Part shown: positions 48,375 through 56,830 of the stretch, in pieces
Layout: every line of letters starts with the position of its first letter
How positions within the stretch are numbered: the first letter of the stretch is position 1
DNA from: Solimonas sp040754295
GTDB lineage: Bacteria > Pseudomonadota > Gammaproteobacteria > Nevskiales > Nevskiaceae
Direction: 5' to 3'
Length of the DNA: 64,000 nt
Assembly: GCA_040754295.1 (NCBI GenBank)
Contig: JBFMCQ010000013.1
Span: forward strand, 1-64,000
Notes under the pieces: model-generated
The model's input: only the letters and a program-made list of their open reading frames with translations
Told to the model about the DNA's origin: nothing
The model's database searches: none
Program-made: the position numbers and the translations under genes

Positions 48375-49190
48375 CTAGGACGACACGCACGCGCTGAGGT
48401 AGCGCCGCGTGAGCTCGACGAGTTCGTCCAGGCTGCCGACGATCGTGTCGGGCAGATCGGGATAGCGCGTGGTGCCGGGGAAGATCTTGTCGATCCAGTG
48501 CCGGTCCCAGCCGGCACCGTTGTAGAACACGGCAGTCACGCCCGCGGCCTTGGCTGCGACGACGTCGGTGGTGCTGTCGCCCACGTACCAGCAGCTCTCG
48601 CCCGCCTCGGCGCCCAGATTCTCGAGCGCCCTGAGGATGAGGTCGGGGTGCGGCTTGCGGCTCGAGACATCGTCGCCGCAGACGATCGTGTCGAACAGCT
48701 CGTGCCAGCCGGTGCTGTCGACCATGTAGATTTCGTGCGCCATGAACTGGCGGCTGCGATTCGACAGCACGCCGAGCTGCACACCGAGACCGCGGATCTC
48801 GGCCAGCCTTTCGCGCGCGCCGGTCTCCAGCGGCTTCACGGCGCCGAAGTGCCTGCTGTAGCTGCGGTCGAACTCGCGGTGCGCGATGGCCTTGGCCTCC
48901 TGGTCGGCGCCGAAGAGCACTTCGAACACGTCGGTACGCGAGATCTTGCGCTCGGCCTTGATCTTCGGATGCAGGCGCGCGTGCTCGCGCACGTACTTCA
49001 CGAGCCGCGCGTCCTCGAGCGTCTTCGACTGCCCCGGTGACACCAGCCGCTCGACGAGCCCGAGGTCGACGAGGCGCGGCAGTACCTCGTCGAGCGCGTA
49101 GTACATCGCGTCCATCGTGTCGACCAGCGTCGCATGCCAGTCGAACAACATCACCCGCGGTCGTGCGCGCGGCAGCTGCAGGATGCTCAT
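48375..49190 (-). CDS. HAD-superfamily hydrolase with His at the +2 position
   Basis: A 271-residue protein from ATG 49190 (49202 is an alternative). HAD motifs: nucleophile Asp17 in MLFDWHATLVDT, motif II Ser in LGVLSNRSR, motif III Lys in SSRKPHPDLIL and motif IV in WYVGDSTTDVVAAK. The layout is phosphoglycolate phosphatase-like with a helical cap. The residue two after the nucleophile, normally the Asp acid/base of phosphatases, is His19, so the chemistry or substrate may differ. Transcribed alone. Confidence 0.85.
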   Translation of the reverse strand: MSILQLPRARPRVMLFDWHATLVDTMDAMYYALDEVLPRLVDLGLVERLVSPGQSKTLEDARLVKYVREHARLHPKIKAERKISRTDVFEVLFGADQEAKAIAHREFDRSYSRHFGAVKPLETGARERLAEIRGLGVQLGVLSNRSRQFMAHEIYMVDSTGWHELFDTIVCGDDVSSRKPHPDLILRALENLGAEAGESCWYVGDSTTDVVAAKAAGVTAVFYNGAGWDRHWIDKIFPGTTRYPDLPDTIVGSLDELVELTRRYLSACVSS

Positions 49191-49269
49191 GGCGACGAGC
49201 ATAGCGGAAGCCGCAAAAAAAGCGGCCCCGCAGCCGTCGCCACGGGACCGCCGGTGCCATGGATGGCCG

Positions 49270-50205
49270 CTACGGCGCGGCTTCGATCGCGAAGTCCTGT
49301 GTCGTCACCTGGTCGGCGGCGATGGTCACGTCCGCAGTCGGGCCGAAAGCGATCGGCTCGTCGGCCTCTGCCGTGTCGTCGCCCGCCTGGCAGCTGAAGG
49401 CCGCGGTGTAGTCGCCGGCGAGCAGGAAGCCAGCTTCGTAACTGAAGTCGCCCGAGCCGTCGTCCTTGGGCACGAGCAGCGCCGAAGTCAGTGGCTCCGG
49501 CTCGACGCCGTCGACATCGTCCACCGCCACCCCGGCACCGCCGTAGATATAGATCGCCGCGCCCTCGCCGCTGACGGAATCGGCGGTGCAGCCTTCCTGC
49601 AGCAGCAGGTCGGACGCGACGGTTCCGGCCAGCGTGCCGACCTGTGCGTTGTCGACGACGCGCAGCACCGGCCGCAGGTTGTAGCAGCCGGTCACGCCGC
49701 GCTCGGCGATCGAGCGGCGCAGATCGAAATCGACGGTATACGCCGCCAGGCCGCCGGCGGCGACCGTGATCGGGCCCTTGACCTTGAGCCCGCTCTGTCC
49801 GCCGCTGGGCACGACCAGGGGATAATCGGTGCCGTCGATGCGGATGTACGACGGAAACGGCGTCGCCAGGTTGTTGCAGTTCGCGTCCTCGGTGTCGAGG
49901 ATCAGACGCACCTCTTCGTACTGACCCACCGGCACGACTTCATCCTGGACCAAGAACTCGCTGTTCGCGCCCTGCAGGGCCAGCAGGTCGATGCTCCGCG
50001 GCGAGTCGAATGTGAACACTTCGCGGGGCTCGCCGTCCGCGCCGAGCAGCTCGACGGCGACGAAGGTCACGACGACCGCTTCCGCTTCGTCGACCGGAGC
50101 GTCGGTCACGGATAGTGAAAGGCGTCCTTCGGTGTCGTTGTCATCGTCGTCGCCGCAGCCGGCCAGCAGCACGGTGGCCAGCAGGCCGGAGATGATCCAT
50201 TTCAT
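49270..50205 (-). CDS. DUF4382 lipoprotein
   Basis: A 311-residue lipoprotein (KWIISGLLATVLLAGCG, lipobox LAGC) followed by an acidic run (GDDDDND). The DUF4382 domain is clear: GRLSLSVTDAPVDEAEAVVV, then IDLLALQGANSEFLVQDEVV, PVGQYEEVRLILD and a beta-sandwich to the C-terminus, with GLKVKGPITVAAG. The function of the family is not established. It is probably an outer-membrane-anchored periplasmic or surface protein; a single gene. Confidence 0.88.
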   Translation of the reverse strand: MKWIISGLLATVLLAGCGDDDDNDTEGRLSLSVTDAPVDEAEAVVVTFVAVELLGADGEPREVFTFDSPRSIDLLALQGANSEFLVQDEVVPVGQYEEVRLILDTEDANCNNLATPFPSYIRIDGTDYPLVVPSGGQSGLKVKGPITVAAGGLAAYTVDFDLRRSIAERGVTGCYNLRPVLRVVDNAQVGTLAGTVASDLLLQEGCTADSVSGEGAAIYIYGGAGVAVDDVDGVEPEPLTSALLVPKDDGSGDFSYEAGFLLAGDYTAAFSCQAGDDTAEADEPIAFGPTADVTIAADQVTTQDFAIEAAP

Positions 50206-50460
50206 CGTGGCAATCCTCTTTGTCCGCCGGGCTCGTCTAGTTAGGCGGCGCCCCTGCGCCGCGCCCTGCCCTGTGACGAGTATGCGCCATCACGGCGCGG
50301 CGACACCTTGCATCCGCCAATCTTAACCGGGCCTGACCGGCGAGCCACGGACGCGCCTCCACACAGCGCCGCCGACCGTCGTGGCGCGGGGCTGAACGAT
50401 GCCGCAGCACAGGAGTATGCTGCGGGCGTCACCCGAGCCGATTCGGGAAGGATGGCAGGC

Positions 50461-50877
50461 ATGGCCAAAGGCATACGCAGGGTCAACAACTACGTGCTCC
50501 ACGCCAACGATGCGCCGGGCGAAGGCGCGCATCTGCTGAAGACGCTGAAGAAGCACCAGGTGAATCTGCTCGCGCTCACGGCGTTTCCGGCCGGTGCCGG
50601 CGGCTCGCAGGTCGAGCTGATTCCGGAGGACTCGGCGCAGCTGGAGCAAGTCGCGCGCCGTTACGGCTGGACCTTGTCCAAGAAGAAGACCGGATTCCTC
50701 GCGCAGGGCCGCGACCGCGCCGGTGCCCTGGCCAAGCTCGCCGAAAAGCTCGGCAAGGCCGGCATCAACATCACCGCGGTCGACGCCGTGTCCGCCGGCG
50801 GCGACCGTTACGGCGCGGTGTTCTGGGTCAGGCCCAAGGATCTGGAGAAGGCCGCAACGGTGCTCGGCGCCAGATAG
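50461..50877 (+). CDS. ACT-domain-like small protein
   Basis: A 138-residue soluble protein from the ATG giving MAKGIRRVNNYVLHANDAPG, with GGAAGG nine bases upstream; ATG 50452 is an alternative. It contains two ACT-like halves: the first reads GEGAHLLKTLKKHQVNLLAL, the second AGALAKLAEKLGKAGINITA with VDAVSAGGDRYGAVFWVRP. ACT domains bind amino acids or regulate enzymes. Stand-alone tandem ACT proteins of this kind have no assigned role that I know. Confidence 0.75.
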   Translation: MAKGIRRVNNYVLHANDAPGEGAHLLKTLKKHQVNLLALTAFPAGAGGSQVELIPEDSAQLEQVARRYGWTLSKKKTGFLAQGRDRAGALAKLAEKLGKAGINITAVDAVSAGGDRYGAVFWVRPKDLEKAATVLGAR

Positions 50878-50960
50878 CCGCCCGGACGGCCCCCTGCGCA
50901 ACCGCATGCGGCGCGCGCTGGGGCGCGGCAGCCCGCCCGAGCGGCTGCGCCGGGCGCGCG

Positions 50961-51758
50961 TCAGGGCCGGCGCTGCTTGCGCAGCCATTCGCGCTGGCGC
51001 CGCGCGGCGCGGCGCATGAACGGCGCGAGCGCGCCGGCGTCGATGACGCGACTGTGCAGGCGGTGCCAAGGGCGCTTCAGCGGGCGCGCGAAATCGACGA
51101 ACAGCACGACGCGACAGTCGCCGCTGTCGTTCCAGGCTTCATGGTTGAAGCTGTCGTCGAAGATCAGCGCCCGGCCCTCTTCCCAGCGACACAGGCGGTC
51201 GCCGACGCGCAGGCCGCAGCGCGCCGGGTCGGCCACGCGCAGCCCCAGGTGCAGGCGCAGCACGCCGTTGTAAGCCCCACGGTGCGGCGGCACGTGCTTG
51301 CCGGGCTCGAAGATGCTGAAGAACGCGTTCTTCACGTCGGGCACGAGCGCAAGCGCTTCCATCGTGCGCGGACAGCGCGCGGCGTTGTCGCGGCAGTCCA
51401 TGCCCACGGCCTTGAGGAAGTAGGTCTTCCACAGAGTGTCGCGCTGGATCGTGCGGACCTCTTCGACGATGTCCTGGAAACACGGAATCGCCGTGCCTTC
51501 CGCGAGCAGCATGTCGAGCTCCTCGCGGATCCCGCGCCAGCGCGCTTCCAGTGCCGGCACCCAGGGAAAGCAGCCGGCGTCGTAGACCAGCGGATCGCCA
51601 TGCACCGAGACGGCGGCGATACCCGCTTCGAGCAGATCCTGCGCGGCGTGGCCGATGCGATCGAGGATGCCGCGCGGTGGCGTGAGCGTGCGCGCACGCA
51701 GGCGCCGGCGGTCGGGCGCCGCTGCACTACCCTGGGTGTTTACGGTCAATCGGTCCAC
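50961..51758 (-). CDS. aspartyl/asparaginyl beta-hydroxylase family oxygenase
   Basis: About 265 residues from GTG 51758; TTG three codons later or ATG 51800 would also fit, and no clear ribosome-binding site decides. The Fe(II)/2-oxoglutarate core of the Asp/Asn beta-hydroxylase family is intact: VPPHRGAYNGVLRLHLGL carries the first His and the substrate region, and FDDSFNHEAWNDSGDCRVVL the second His and following Arg. Similar bacterial enzymes hydroxylate lipid A acyl chains (LpxO) or amino acids and peptides. No membrane span is obvious. Divergent from the M14-type gene. Confidence 0.85.
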   Translation of the reverse strand: MDRLTVNTQGSAAAPDRRRLRARTLTPPRGILDRIGHAAQDLLEAGIAAVSVHGDPLVYDAGCFPWVPALEARWRGIREELDMLLAEGTAIPCFQDIVEEVRTIQRDTLWKTYFLKAVGMDCRDNAARCPRTMEALALVPDVKNAFFSIFEPGKHVPPHRGAYNGVLRLHLGLRVADPARCGLRVGDRLCRWEEGRALIFDDSFNHEAWNDSGDCRVVLFVDFARPLKRPWHRLHSRVIDAGALAPFMRRAARRQREWLRKQRRP

Positions 51759-51798
51759 GCGACTGAAACCATCACGGTTGTCGCCTAAGATTGCGCCC

Positions 51799-52878
51799 AT
51801 GGCCAAGCTGTTGCATAGACCGTTCAGTACGGGAAGGTTTCCGGAACTGGAAACGCTGCGCACGCTGATCCGGCGCGCGGGCGACAAGGTGCGCAGCGAG
51901 GTCGTATGCGAAGTCGGTCTTCGCGGCGAGCAGCTGCCGGTGTATTGCGTGGAGATGGGCTCGCCCTCGCCCGACGTGCCGGCGGTCGGCTTCTTCGGCG
52001 GCATCCACGGCGTCGAGCGCATCGGCTCGCAGGTGCTGCTCGCGTTCATGCACGGGCTCATCGAGCGCCTGCACTGGGACGAATCGCTGCACGCGCTCCT
52101 CGAACGCCTGCGCTTGGTGTTCATGCCGCTGGTCAATCCGGGCGGAATGCAGCTGCGTACGCGCAGCAATCCGGCCGGCGTCGATCTGATGCGCAACGCG
52201 CCGGTGGACGGCGATCATGAAGTCTCCTGGCTGCTCGGTGGACAGCGTCTGACGCGCCTGCTGCCATGGTACCGCGGCCGCAGGGGCGCGCCGATGGAGC
52301 CCGAGGCGCGGGCGCTGTGCCGGGTCGTCGAAGAGCGCCTGCTGCCGCATCGCTTCAGCCTTTCGCTGGACTGCCACTCGGGTTTCGGCGCGAAGGACCG
52401 CATCTGGTTCCCCTATGCACGTACCCGCCAGCCGATCGACTGCCTTCCGGAAATCTATGCGCTGCGTACGATATTTCGCAACACGCATCCGCATCACGGC
52501 ATCTACACGATCGAGCCGCAGGCGCGCCAGTACACGACGCACGGCGATCTCTGGGACTATCTGTACGACCGCGGCAGGGCGAGCGGCGCGGGCACGTTCA
52601 TCCCGCTGACGCTGGAGATGGGCTCGTGGCTCTGGGTGAAGAAGAGCCCGGTGCAGCTTTTCTCGATGCTCGGCATCTTCAATCCGCTGGTCCCACACCG
52701 CCATCACCGCATCCTGCGTACGCATCTGACCCTGTTCGACTTTCTGCTGCGGGCGGCGCTGTCGTACCGGCGCTGGTGTCCGCAAGCCGAGACGCGTCAG
52801 GCCTTGCTTGAATCCGCACTCGCCTACTGGTACGGGCCGCAGTATCTCAACAAGGAGCTGCACGCCGTCCGCGGCTGA
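51799..52878 (+). CDS. M14-type zinc carboxypeptidase-like protein
   Basis: A 359-residue protein from ATG 51799. Zinc-peptidase features are GGIHGVERIGSQ (HxxE), the third ligand His in LDCHSGFG and the catalytic Glu in TLEMGSW, in the order of M14 carboxypeptidases (DUF2817/AGT-like branch). No signal peptide is seen, so it is likely cytoplasmic and may remove C-terminal residues from peptides or deacylate small amides. It starts within 41 bases of the divergent hydroxylase and ends at an intrinsic terminator. Confidence 0.85.
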   Translation: MAKLLHRPFSTGRFPELETLRTLIRRAGDKVRSEVVCEVGLRGEQLPVYCVEMGSPSPDVPAVGFFGGIHGVERIGSQVLLAFMHGLIERLHWDESLHALLERLRLVFMPLVNPGGMQLRTRSNPAGVDLMRNAPVDGDHEVSWLLGGQRLTRLLPWYRGRRGAPMEPEARALCRVVEERLLPHRFSLSLDCHSGFGAKDRIWFPYARTRQPIDCLPEIYALRTIFRNTHPHHGIYTIEPQARQYTTHGDLWDYLYDRGRASGAGTFIPLTLEMGSWLWVKKSPVQLFSMLGIFNPLVPHRHHRILRTHLTLFDFLLRAALSYRRWCPQAETRQALLESALAYWYGPQYLNKELHAVRG

Positions 52879-52885
52879 TAAAAAG

Positions 52886-52907
52886 AGGCCCGCGCGATAG
52901 CGGGCCT
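52886..52907. terminator. bidirectional intrinsic terminator
   Basis: AGGCCCGC-GCGATA-GCGGGCCT is a perfect 8-bp stem. An A-run precedes it on the plus strand, which is a T-run after the stem on the minus strand. It therefore best terminates the lipoprotein gene read from the right, and can also stop the peptidase transcript. Confidence 0.8.
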
Positions 52908-52962
52908 GGGTCAATGCCGCGATCGATTCGCGGGGAGTGTCCGCTATGGCCGGCCGCGCGCG

Positions 52963-53214
52963 CTATTCGGCCGCCGCGGGAGCCGCAGGCGTCGGTGTCG
53001 GGGTCGCCTCGGGCGTCGCCGACGGCATTTCCGCACCCGGCATCGGCGCGGCGCCCGGCGCAGGCGTGCTCGTCTGATCGTACTGTACGGCGGGATAGCT
53101 ATCCGTCGATTCGCCTTCGTCACTCTCCTGCCTGCAGCCCGTAAGCCCGATGCCCAGGCCGATCATCGTGGCCAGCGAGAGAGCGCCCCAATTGAGTGGC
53201 TTCTGCAACTGCAT
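52963..53214 (-). CDS. small Pro/Ala-rich lipoprotein
   Basis: An 83-residue lipoprotein. The signal SLATMIGLGIGLTGC (lipobox LTGC) is followed by an acidic stretch and a Pro/Ala/Thr-rich tail (ATPEATPTPTPAAPAAAE). It probably tethers to the outer membrane with a flexible tail. No family recognised. Terminator at 52886-52907. Confidence 0.7.
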   Translation of the reverse strand: MQLQKPLNWGALSLATMIGLGIGLTGCRQESDEGESTDSYPAVQYDQTSTPAPGAAPMPGAEMPSATPEATPTPTPAAPAAAE

Positions 53215-53493
53215 GTCACAAGCTCCGTATGCGACTGACGCGTGCGCACGCAGCCTACGCGAGCAAGCTGAACGCCACCTAAACGGACGGCAGAGCGCCT
53301 GTCCGGTACAGCCGCCTGCGGGAACCGTCGGGCCTGGCGCGGCGTGCGCCCTGGGCTCGACGGCTGAACACCGCCGGGCCCGGACGCGCCCGTAGAATTC
53401 AGGACGAATTCAGTCCTTCTTCGGAACGATGCCCGTAGTGGCTGCGGCGCGCCGCGCCGCTCCCCGGTTCAGCCAGCAAGGAGGAATTGCGAC

Positions 53494-54072
53494 ATGAAGG
53501 CAGTCAAATCAGCCGCTGCAAGCGCCGTCCTGATCGGCGCACTGTGCACGCCGGCGTTCGCCGCGGGCGAGCGCGGTACGGGGGACAAGGTCGAGGATGC
53601 GTGGATCGACGGCAGCATCGAGACGGCGTTCCTGTTCAACACGCATCTGAACAACTTCAAGATCGACACCGACGTGAACAATGGCGTCGTCACGCTCCGC
53701 GGAACGGTCGAAAGCGACATCGATCGCGATCTTGCCGAAGAAATCGCGAAGGGCGTCGAGGGCGTCGCGCGGGTCGATAATCAGCTCGTCGTCGGCACCG
53801 TGGAGCCCGAGGACCGGGATCGCGCCCAGGCGCAGTCGCGAGATTTCCGCCAGTGGGCAGAAGACGCGACCACGACCGCGGAGGTGAAGGCAAAGCTGCT
53901 CGCCAATGACAACACGGAAGGACTGGCGATCGACGTCGATACGCGCAGCAGCGTCGTGACGCTGTCCGGCGAGGTGAAGTCGAGGGAGGAAGCGCAGCTC
54001 GCCGAGCAGATCGCCGACAACGTCGATGGCGTCGTCGAGGTGCAGAACGAGCTCAGGGTCGCGTCGAAGTAG
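53494..54072 (+). CDS. OsmY-like periplasmic BON-domain protein
   Basis: A 192-residue protein with a signal peptide (AAASAVLIGALCTPAFAAGE) and two BON domains: about 38-95 (DGSIETAFLFN, NGVVTLRGTVES, GVARVDNQLVV) and about 120-190 (TAEVKAKLLAND, SSVVTLSGEVKS, GVVEVQNELRV). OsmY-type proteins protect the periplasm and assist outer-membrane proteins under osmotic stress. A strong AAGGAGG site precedes the start. Neighbours (DUF1328, CsbD, TM2) fit a general stress group. Confidence 0.92.
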   Translation: MKAVKSAAASAVLIGALCTPAFAAGERGTGDKVEDAWIDGSIETAFLFNTHLNNFKIDTDVNNGVVTLRGTVESDIDRDLAEEIAKGVEGVARVDNQLVVGTVEPEDRDRAQAQSRDFRQWAEDATTTAEVKAKLLANDNTEGLAIDVDTRSSVVTLSGEVKSREEAQLAEQIADNVDGVVEVQNELRVASK

Positions 54073-54093
54073 GCGAAGCCCCGCTCATACGAC

Positions 54094-54121
54094 GATGCCC
54101 GGAGCACCTGCTCCGGGCATC
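54094..54121 (+). terminator. intrinsic terminator after the BON gene
   Basis: GATGCCCGGAG (54094-54104) and CTCCGGGCATC (54111-54121) form a perfect 11-bp stem with loop CACCTG, 22 bases after the stop, followed by a modest T-rich stretch (GATTTCTCT). It separates the BON gene from the convergent DUF1328 gene and may work in both directions. Confidence 0.8.
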
Positions 54122-54147
54122 GATTTCTCTGTACCCGCCTGCGGAGG

Positions 54148-54312
54148 TCATGCTCTCGGCCTTCGGCCCATGATCAGCGAGATGACCGCCAGGGCCAGGA
54201 AGACGACGAACAGAACCTTCGCGACCGAGGCCGCTCCGGCGGCGATACCGACGAAGCCGAACAGCGCGGCGACGATCGCGATGATGAAGAATACGGCTGC
54301 CCAGTAAAGCAT
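54148..54312 (-). CDS. DUF1328 (YtjA-type) small membrane protein
   Basis: A 54-residue protein from ATG 54312, which has GAGGAGG six bases upstream. Two membrane helices, LYWAAVFFIIAIVAALFGFV and VAKVLFVVFLALAVISLI, are joined by AGIAAGAAS and end in RRPRA, the exact layout of DUF1328. The family is common in stress gene groups; the molecular role is unknown. The untranslated leader contains one arm of a long inverted repeat. Confidence 0.9.
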   Translation of the reverse strand: MLYWAAVFFIIAIVAALFGFVGIAAGAASVAKVLFVVFLALAVISLIMGRRPRA

Positions 54313-54345
54313 CGTGGCCTCCTCGCCGGGGTGGCCGGCGCTCGT

Positions 54346-54473
54346 GTGAATCTCGCGCGGCGAGATACCCACCTACCCTCGAGGGGAGACCCCACGCAGC
54401 GCGTGCAGCGGGAGAGGGAAGCGGCCATGCCGCGCGAGATTCACGTTCCGGGGTGCGGGCGGCGGCATGGCCG
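54346..54473 (-). promoter_or_regulatory. overlapping inverted repeats between csbD-like and DUF1328 genes
   Basis: Two alternative stems share bases. Stem 1: a perfect 16-bp pair of 54346-54361 with 54429-54444. Stem 2: a perfect 12-bp pair of 54422-54433 with 54462-54473, directly after the csbD stop. Positions 54429-54433 belong to both, so only one stem can form fully. In the minus-strand transcript stem 2 forms first and stem 1 could replace it near the DUF1328 leader. This resembles an attenuator or RNA-processing switch; no T-run follows either stem. Confidence 0.6.
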
Positions 54474-54692
54474 TTAGTGACGCTTCGCCGACGACTCCTG
54501 GGCATCGAGGAAACGCTCCACCTCCATCTGCGCTTCTTCACGCGCAATGCCGTAGCGCTCCTGGACCAGACCCTGCAGGCGCTGCAGATCGCCGTCCACG
54601 CGCTGCACGTCGTCGTCGGTGAGCTTGCCCCATTGCGAGCGCAGGCGGCCGGCGAGCTGGTTCCATTGTCCTTTGAAGGTTTCTGCATTCAT
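54474..54692 (-). CDS. CsbD-family stress protein
   Basis: A 72-residue charged helical protein. The motif MNAETFKGQWNQLAGRLR followed by GKLTDDDVQRVDGDLQRL is diagnostic of CsbD/YjbJ. These small soluble proteins are made abundantly in general stress. AAGGAG precedes the start. It is upstream of the DUF1328 gene on the same strand with 161 bases between, occupied by the inverted repeats. Confidence 0.92.
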   Translation of the reverse strand: MNAETFKGQWNQLAGRLRSQWGKLTDDDVQRVDGDLQRLQGLVQERYGIAREEAQMEVERFLDAQESSAKRH

Positions 54693-54897
54693 GGCTGTCT
54701 CTCCTTGACGGTGACATTGACGGTAGTATCCGAATAGGCTGCGGCGCGCGCCGCATTCATAGCTTTTGCGGCACGCCGTGAACTTGCACTGAACCCGGGC
54801 CGCAGCGCGCAGCGGGCGCGGCGCTTGCTTCGCCCGGCTCGCCGCGCAGTACGCACGGCGTTAGCATTGACGCCGCGCAGTTTTCAGGGGACGCTTC

Positions 54898-55302
54898 GTG
54901 AGAAAGGCGAACAACTCGCACAACCTCGTCATCGGCTACGCGCTATGGATTTTCGGCTTCATGGGCGCGCACCGCTTCTACTACGGCCGCCAGATCACCG
55001 GCACCATCTGGTTCTTCACGCTGGGGCTGCTGTTCATCGGCTGGATCATCGATCTGTTCCTGATTCCATCGATGGACCGCGCGGCCGACATGCGCTACCA
55101 GGAGGGCCGCGTCGACTATTCGATCGCCTGGCTGCTGCTGACGTTTCTCGGCATCTTCGGCATCCACCGTTTCTACATGGGCAAGTGGATCACCGGCCTG
55201 ATCTATCTGCTGACCGGCGGGCTGTTCCTGATCGGCATCCTCTACGACTACTGGACGCTCAACGCGCAGATCGACGAGGTCAATCGGACAGTGCCGGTGT
55301 AG
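54898..55302 (+). CDS. duplicated TM2-domain membrane protein
   Basis: A 134-residue protein from GTG 54898 with AGGGGA six bases upstream. It holds two TM2 modules in tandem: GYALWIFGFMGAHRFYYGRQ and LLLTFLGIFGIHRFYMGKWI, each a pair of membrane helices with the conserved G-x-H-RFY-G turn. The role of TM2 proteins in bacteria is unknown. Confidence 0.88.
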   Translation: MRKANNSHNLVIGYALWIFGFMGAHRFYYGRQITGTIWFFTLGLLFIGWIIDLFLIPSMDRAADMRYQEGRVDYSIAWLLLTFLGIFGIHRFYMGKWITGLIYLLTGGLFLIGILYDYWTLNAQIDEVNRTVPV

Positions 55303-55361
55303 CAGCCTGAGCAACTTCGGGGCGACGGACGTTCCGACGGAGTCGATTGGAGGACGCGCAG

Positions 55362-56312
55362 ATGGCAGAGAAATGGACGGCGGCGGACATCCCGCCGCAG
55401 CACGGCCGCCGCTTCGTCGTCACCGGCGCGAACAGCGGGCTGGGCCTGGAAACCTGCATCGCCCTCGCAGCCGCGGGCGCGACCGTGATCATGGCCTGCC
55501 GCAATCCGCAGAGGGCGGCCGCGGCCGCCGCCGAGCTGCGCCGCCGCGTGCCGTCGGCGGCGCAGCCCGAGCCGATGGCGCTGGATCTCGCCGACCTGGC
55601 GTCCGTGCGCAGCTTCGCGGCCGAGCTGTCGGCGCGCCACGACCGGCTCGACGCGCTGATCAACAACGCCGGCGTGATGGCGATCCCGTTCCAGCGCACG
55701 CGCGACGGTTTCGAGATGCAGATCGGCACGAACCACTTCGGCCATTTTGCGCTGAGCGGCCTGCTCTTCGGGCGGCTGCAGGCCACCGCCGGCGCGCGCA
55801 TCGTCAACGTCGCCAGCCTCGCGCACCGCTGGACGCGCGGCATCGACCTGGACGACCCCGGCTTCGAGCGCCGCCGCTACAACAAGTGGGATGCGTACGG
55901 CAAAAGCAAGCTCGCGAATCTGCTGTTCACGTTCGAGCTCGACCGGCGGCTGCGCGCCGCGCATTCCGGTGTCGCGGCGGTTGCCGCGCATCCGGGCTAT
56001 GCGGCGACGAACCTGCAGTTCGTCGGCCCCGACCAGGAAGGCTCCGCACTCGGCCGCGCGCTGATGCGCCTGGGCAACGCGCTGCTCGCACAGCCGGCGT
56101 CGATGGGCGCGCTGCCGACGCTGTACGCGGCAACCGCGGCCGACGTGCACGGCGGCGACTACATCGGGCCGGGCGGCTGGCAGCAGATGCGCGGCTATCC
56201 GCGCAAGGTGGGCTGCCGCCGCGACGCGCGCGATCCACAGCTCGGCGCTCGGCTGTGGGCGCTCTCCGAGCGCATGACCGGGGTCTCCTGGCTCAGCGCC
56301 ACGCCCGAATGA
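55362..56312 (+). CDS. short-chain dehydrogenase, retinol-dehydrogenase-like
   Basis: A 316-residue SDR from ATG 55362, with GGAGG eight bases upstream. It has the Rossmann TGANSGLGLE, NNAGVM, catalytic Ser in NVASLAHR and the Tyr/Lys pair in YGKSKLANLLF, with the long C-terminus of the WWOX/RDH-type branch. It should oxidise or reduce an alcohol/carbonyl with NAD(P); substrate unknown. Confidence 0.9.
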   Translation: MAEKWTAADIPPQHGRRFVVTGANSGLGLETCIALAAAGATVIMACRNPQRAAAAAAELRRRVPSAAQPEPMALDLADLASVRSFAAELSARHDRLDALINNAGVMAIPFQRTRDGFEMQIGTNHFGHFALSGLLFGRLQATAGARIVNVASLAHRWTRGIDLDDPGFERRRYNKWDAYGKSKLANLLFTFELDRRLRAAHSGVAAVAAHPGYAATNLQFVGPDQEGSALGRALMRLGNALLAQPASMGALPTLYAATAADVHGGDYIGPGGWQQMRGYPRKVGCRRDARDPQLGARLWALSERMTGVSWLSATPE

Positions 56313-56479
56313 AGCGCGGCGCGAAGCGGAAGCACCGCCGCGCCGGGGCCACACCTCGCAGACCGTTGGCGCAGCGGCCCGCTTCGCCGTCGCGGCTCGC
56401 CCGGATCGGCGCCGGCGGTGACGTCCGATCGCGGCCGGTCGGGGCTTCATCGGCGAGTGCTGCGGGCTAAACTTTTCGC

Positions 56480-56740
56480 ATGATCAAGCTCAGGCTCAAC
56501 ATCCTGCTGCCGCCCGCGGCAGTTCTCCTCGGCGCCTGTGCCGGCGCGCCCGATCAGGCCTGGACACCGGCACCCTGCCGCGGGCACTGCGCAACGCATA
56601 CCGACGGCTACGAATGGGCGCAGCGCAGCAACCTGCGCGATCCCGGCGCCTGCGAAGGTTATCCGGACGCGTTCGTGCGCGGCTGCCGCAACGGCATCGA
56701 GGATCTGGAACAGCTGCGGCCGGCGTCGAAGGGCATCTGA
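56480..56740 (+). CDS. small Cys-rich lipoprotein
   Basis: An 86-residue lipoprotein (LPPAAVLLGAC, lipobox LGAC). The mature part has four more cysteines in PAPCRGHCATH, DPGACEGY and VRGCRNG, likely forming two disulfides in the periplasm, and ends with a charged helix. The GYEWAQRSNLRDPGACEGY stretch looks conserved but I know no named family. Confidence 0.75.
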   Translation: MIKLRLNILLPPAAVLLGACAGAPDQAWTPAPCRGHCATHTDGYEWAQRSNLRDPGACEGYPDAFVRGCRNGIEDLEQLRPASKGI

Positions 56741-56830
56741 GGGCGGTCCGAATTCTTCGCGAACCAGACCGCACCGTCCGCAATCCAAACCTGTGTATCG
56801 CCCATCCGCGGCGTGTAGAGCCCATCGGCC

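Noticed and set aside
49205..49225. Hairpin GCCGC-A7-GCGGC as a terminator near the HAD gene
   Set aside because: The stem is only 5 bp with the A-run inside the loop, which does not fit an intrinsic terminator for either flanking gene.
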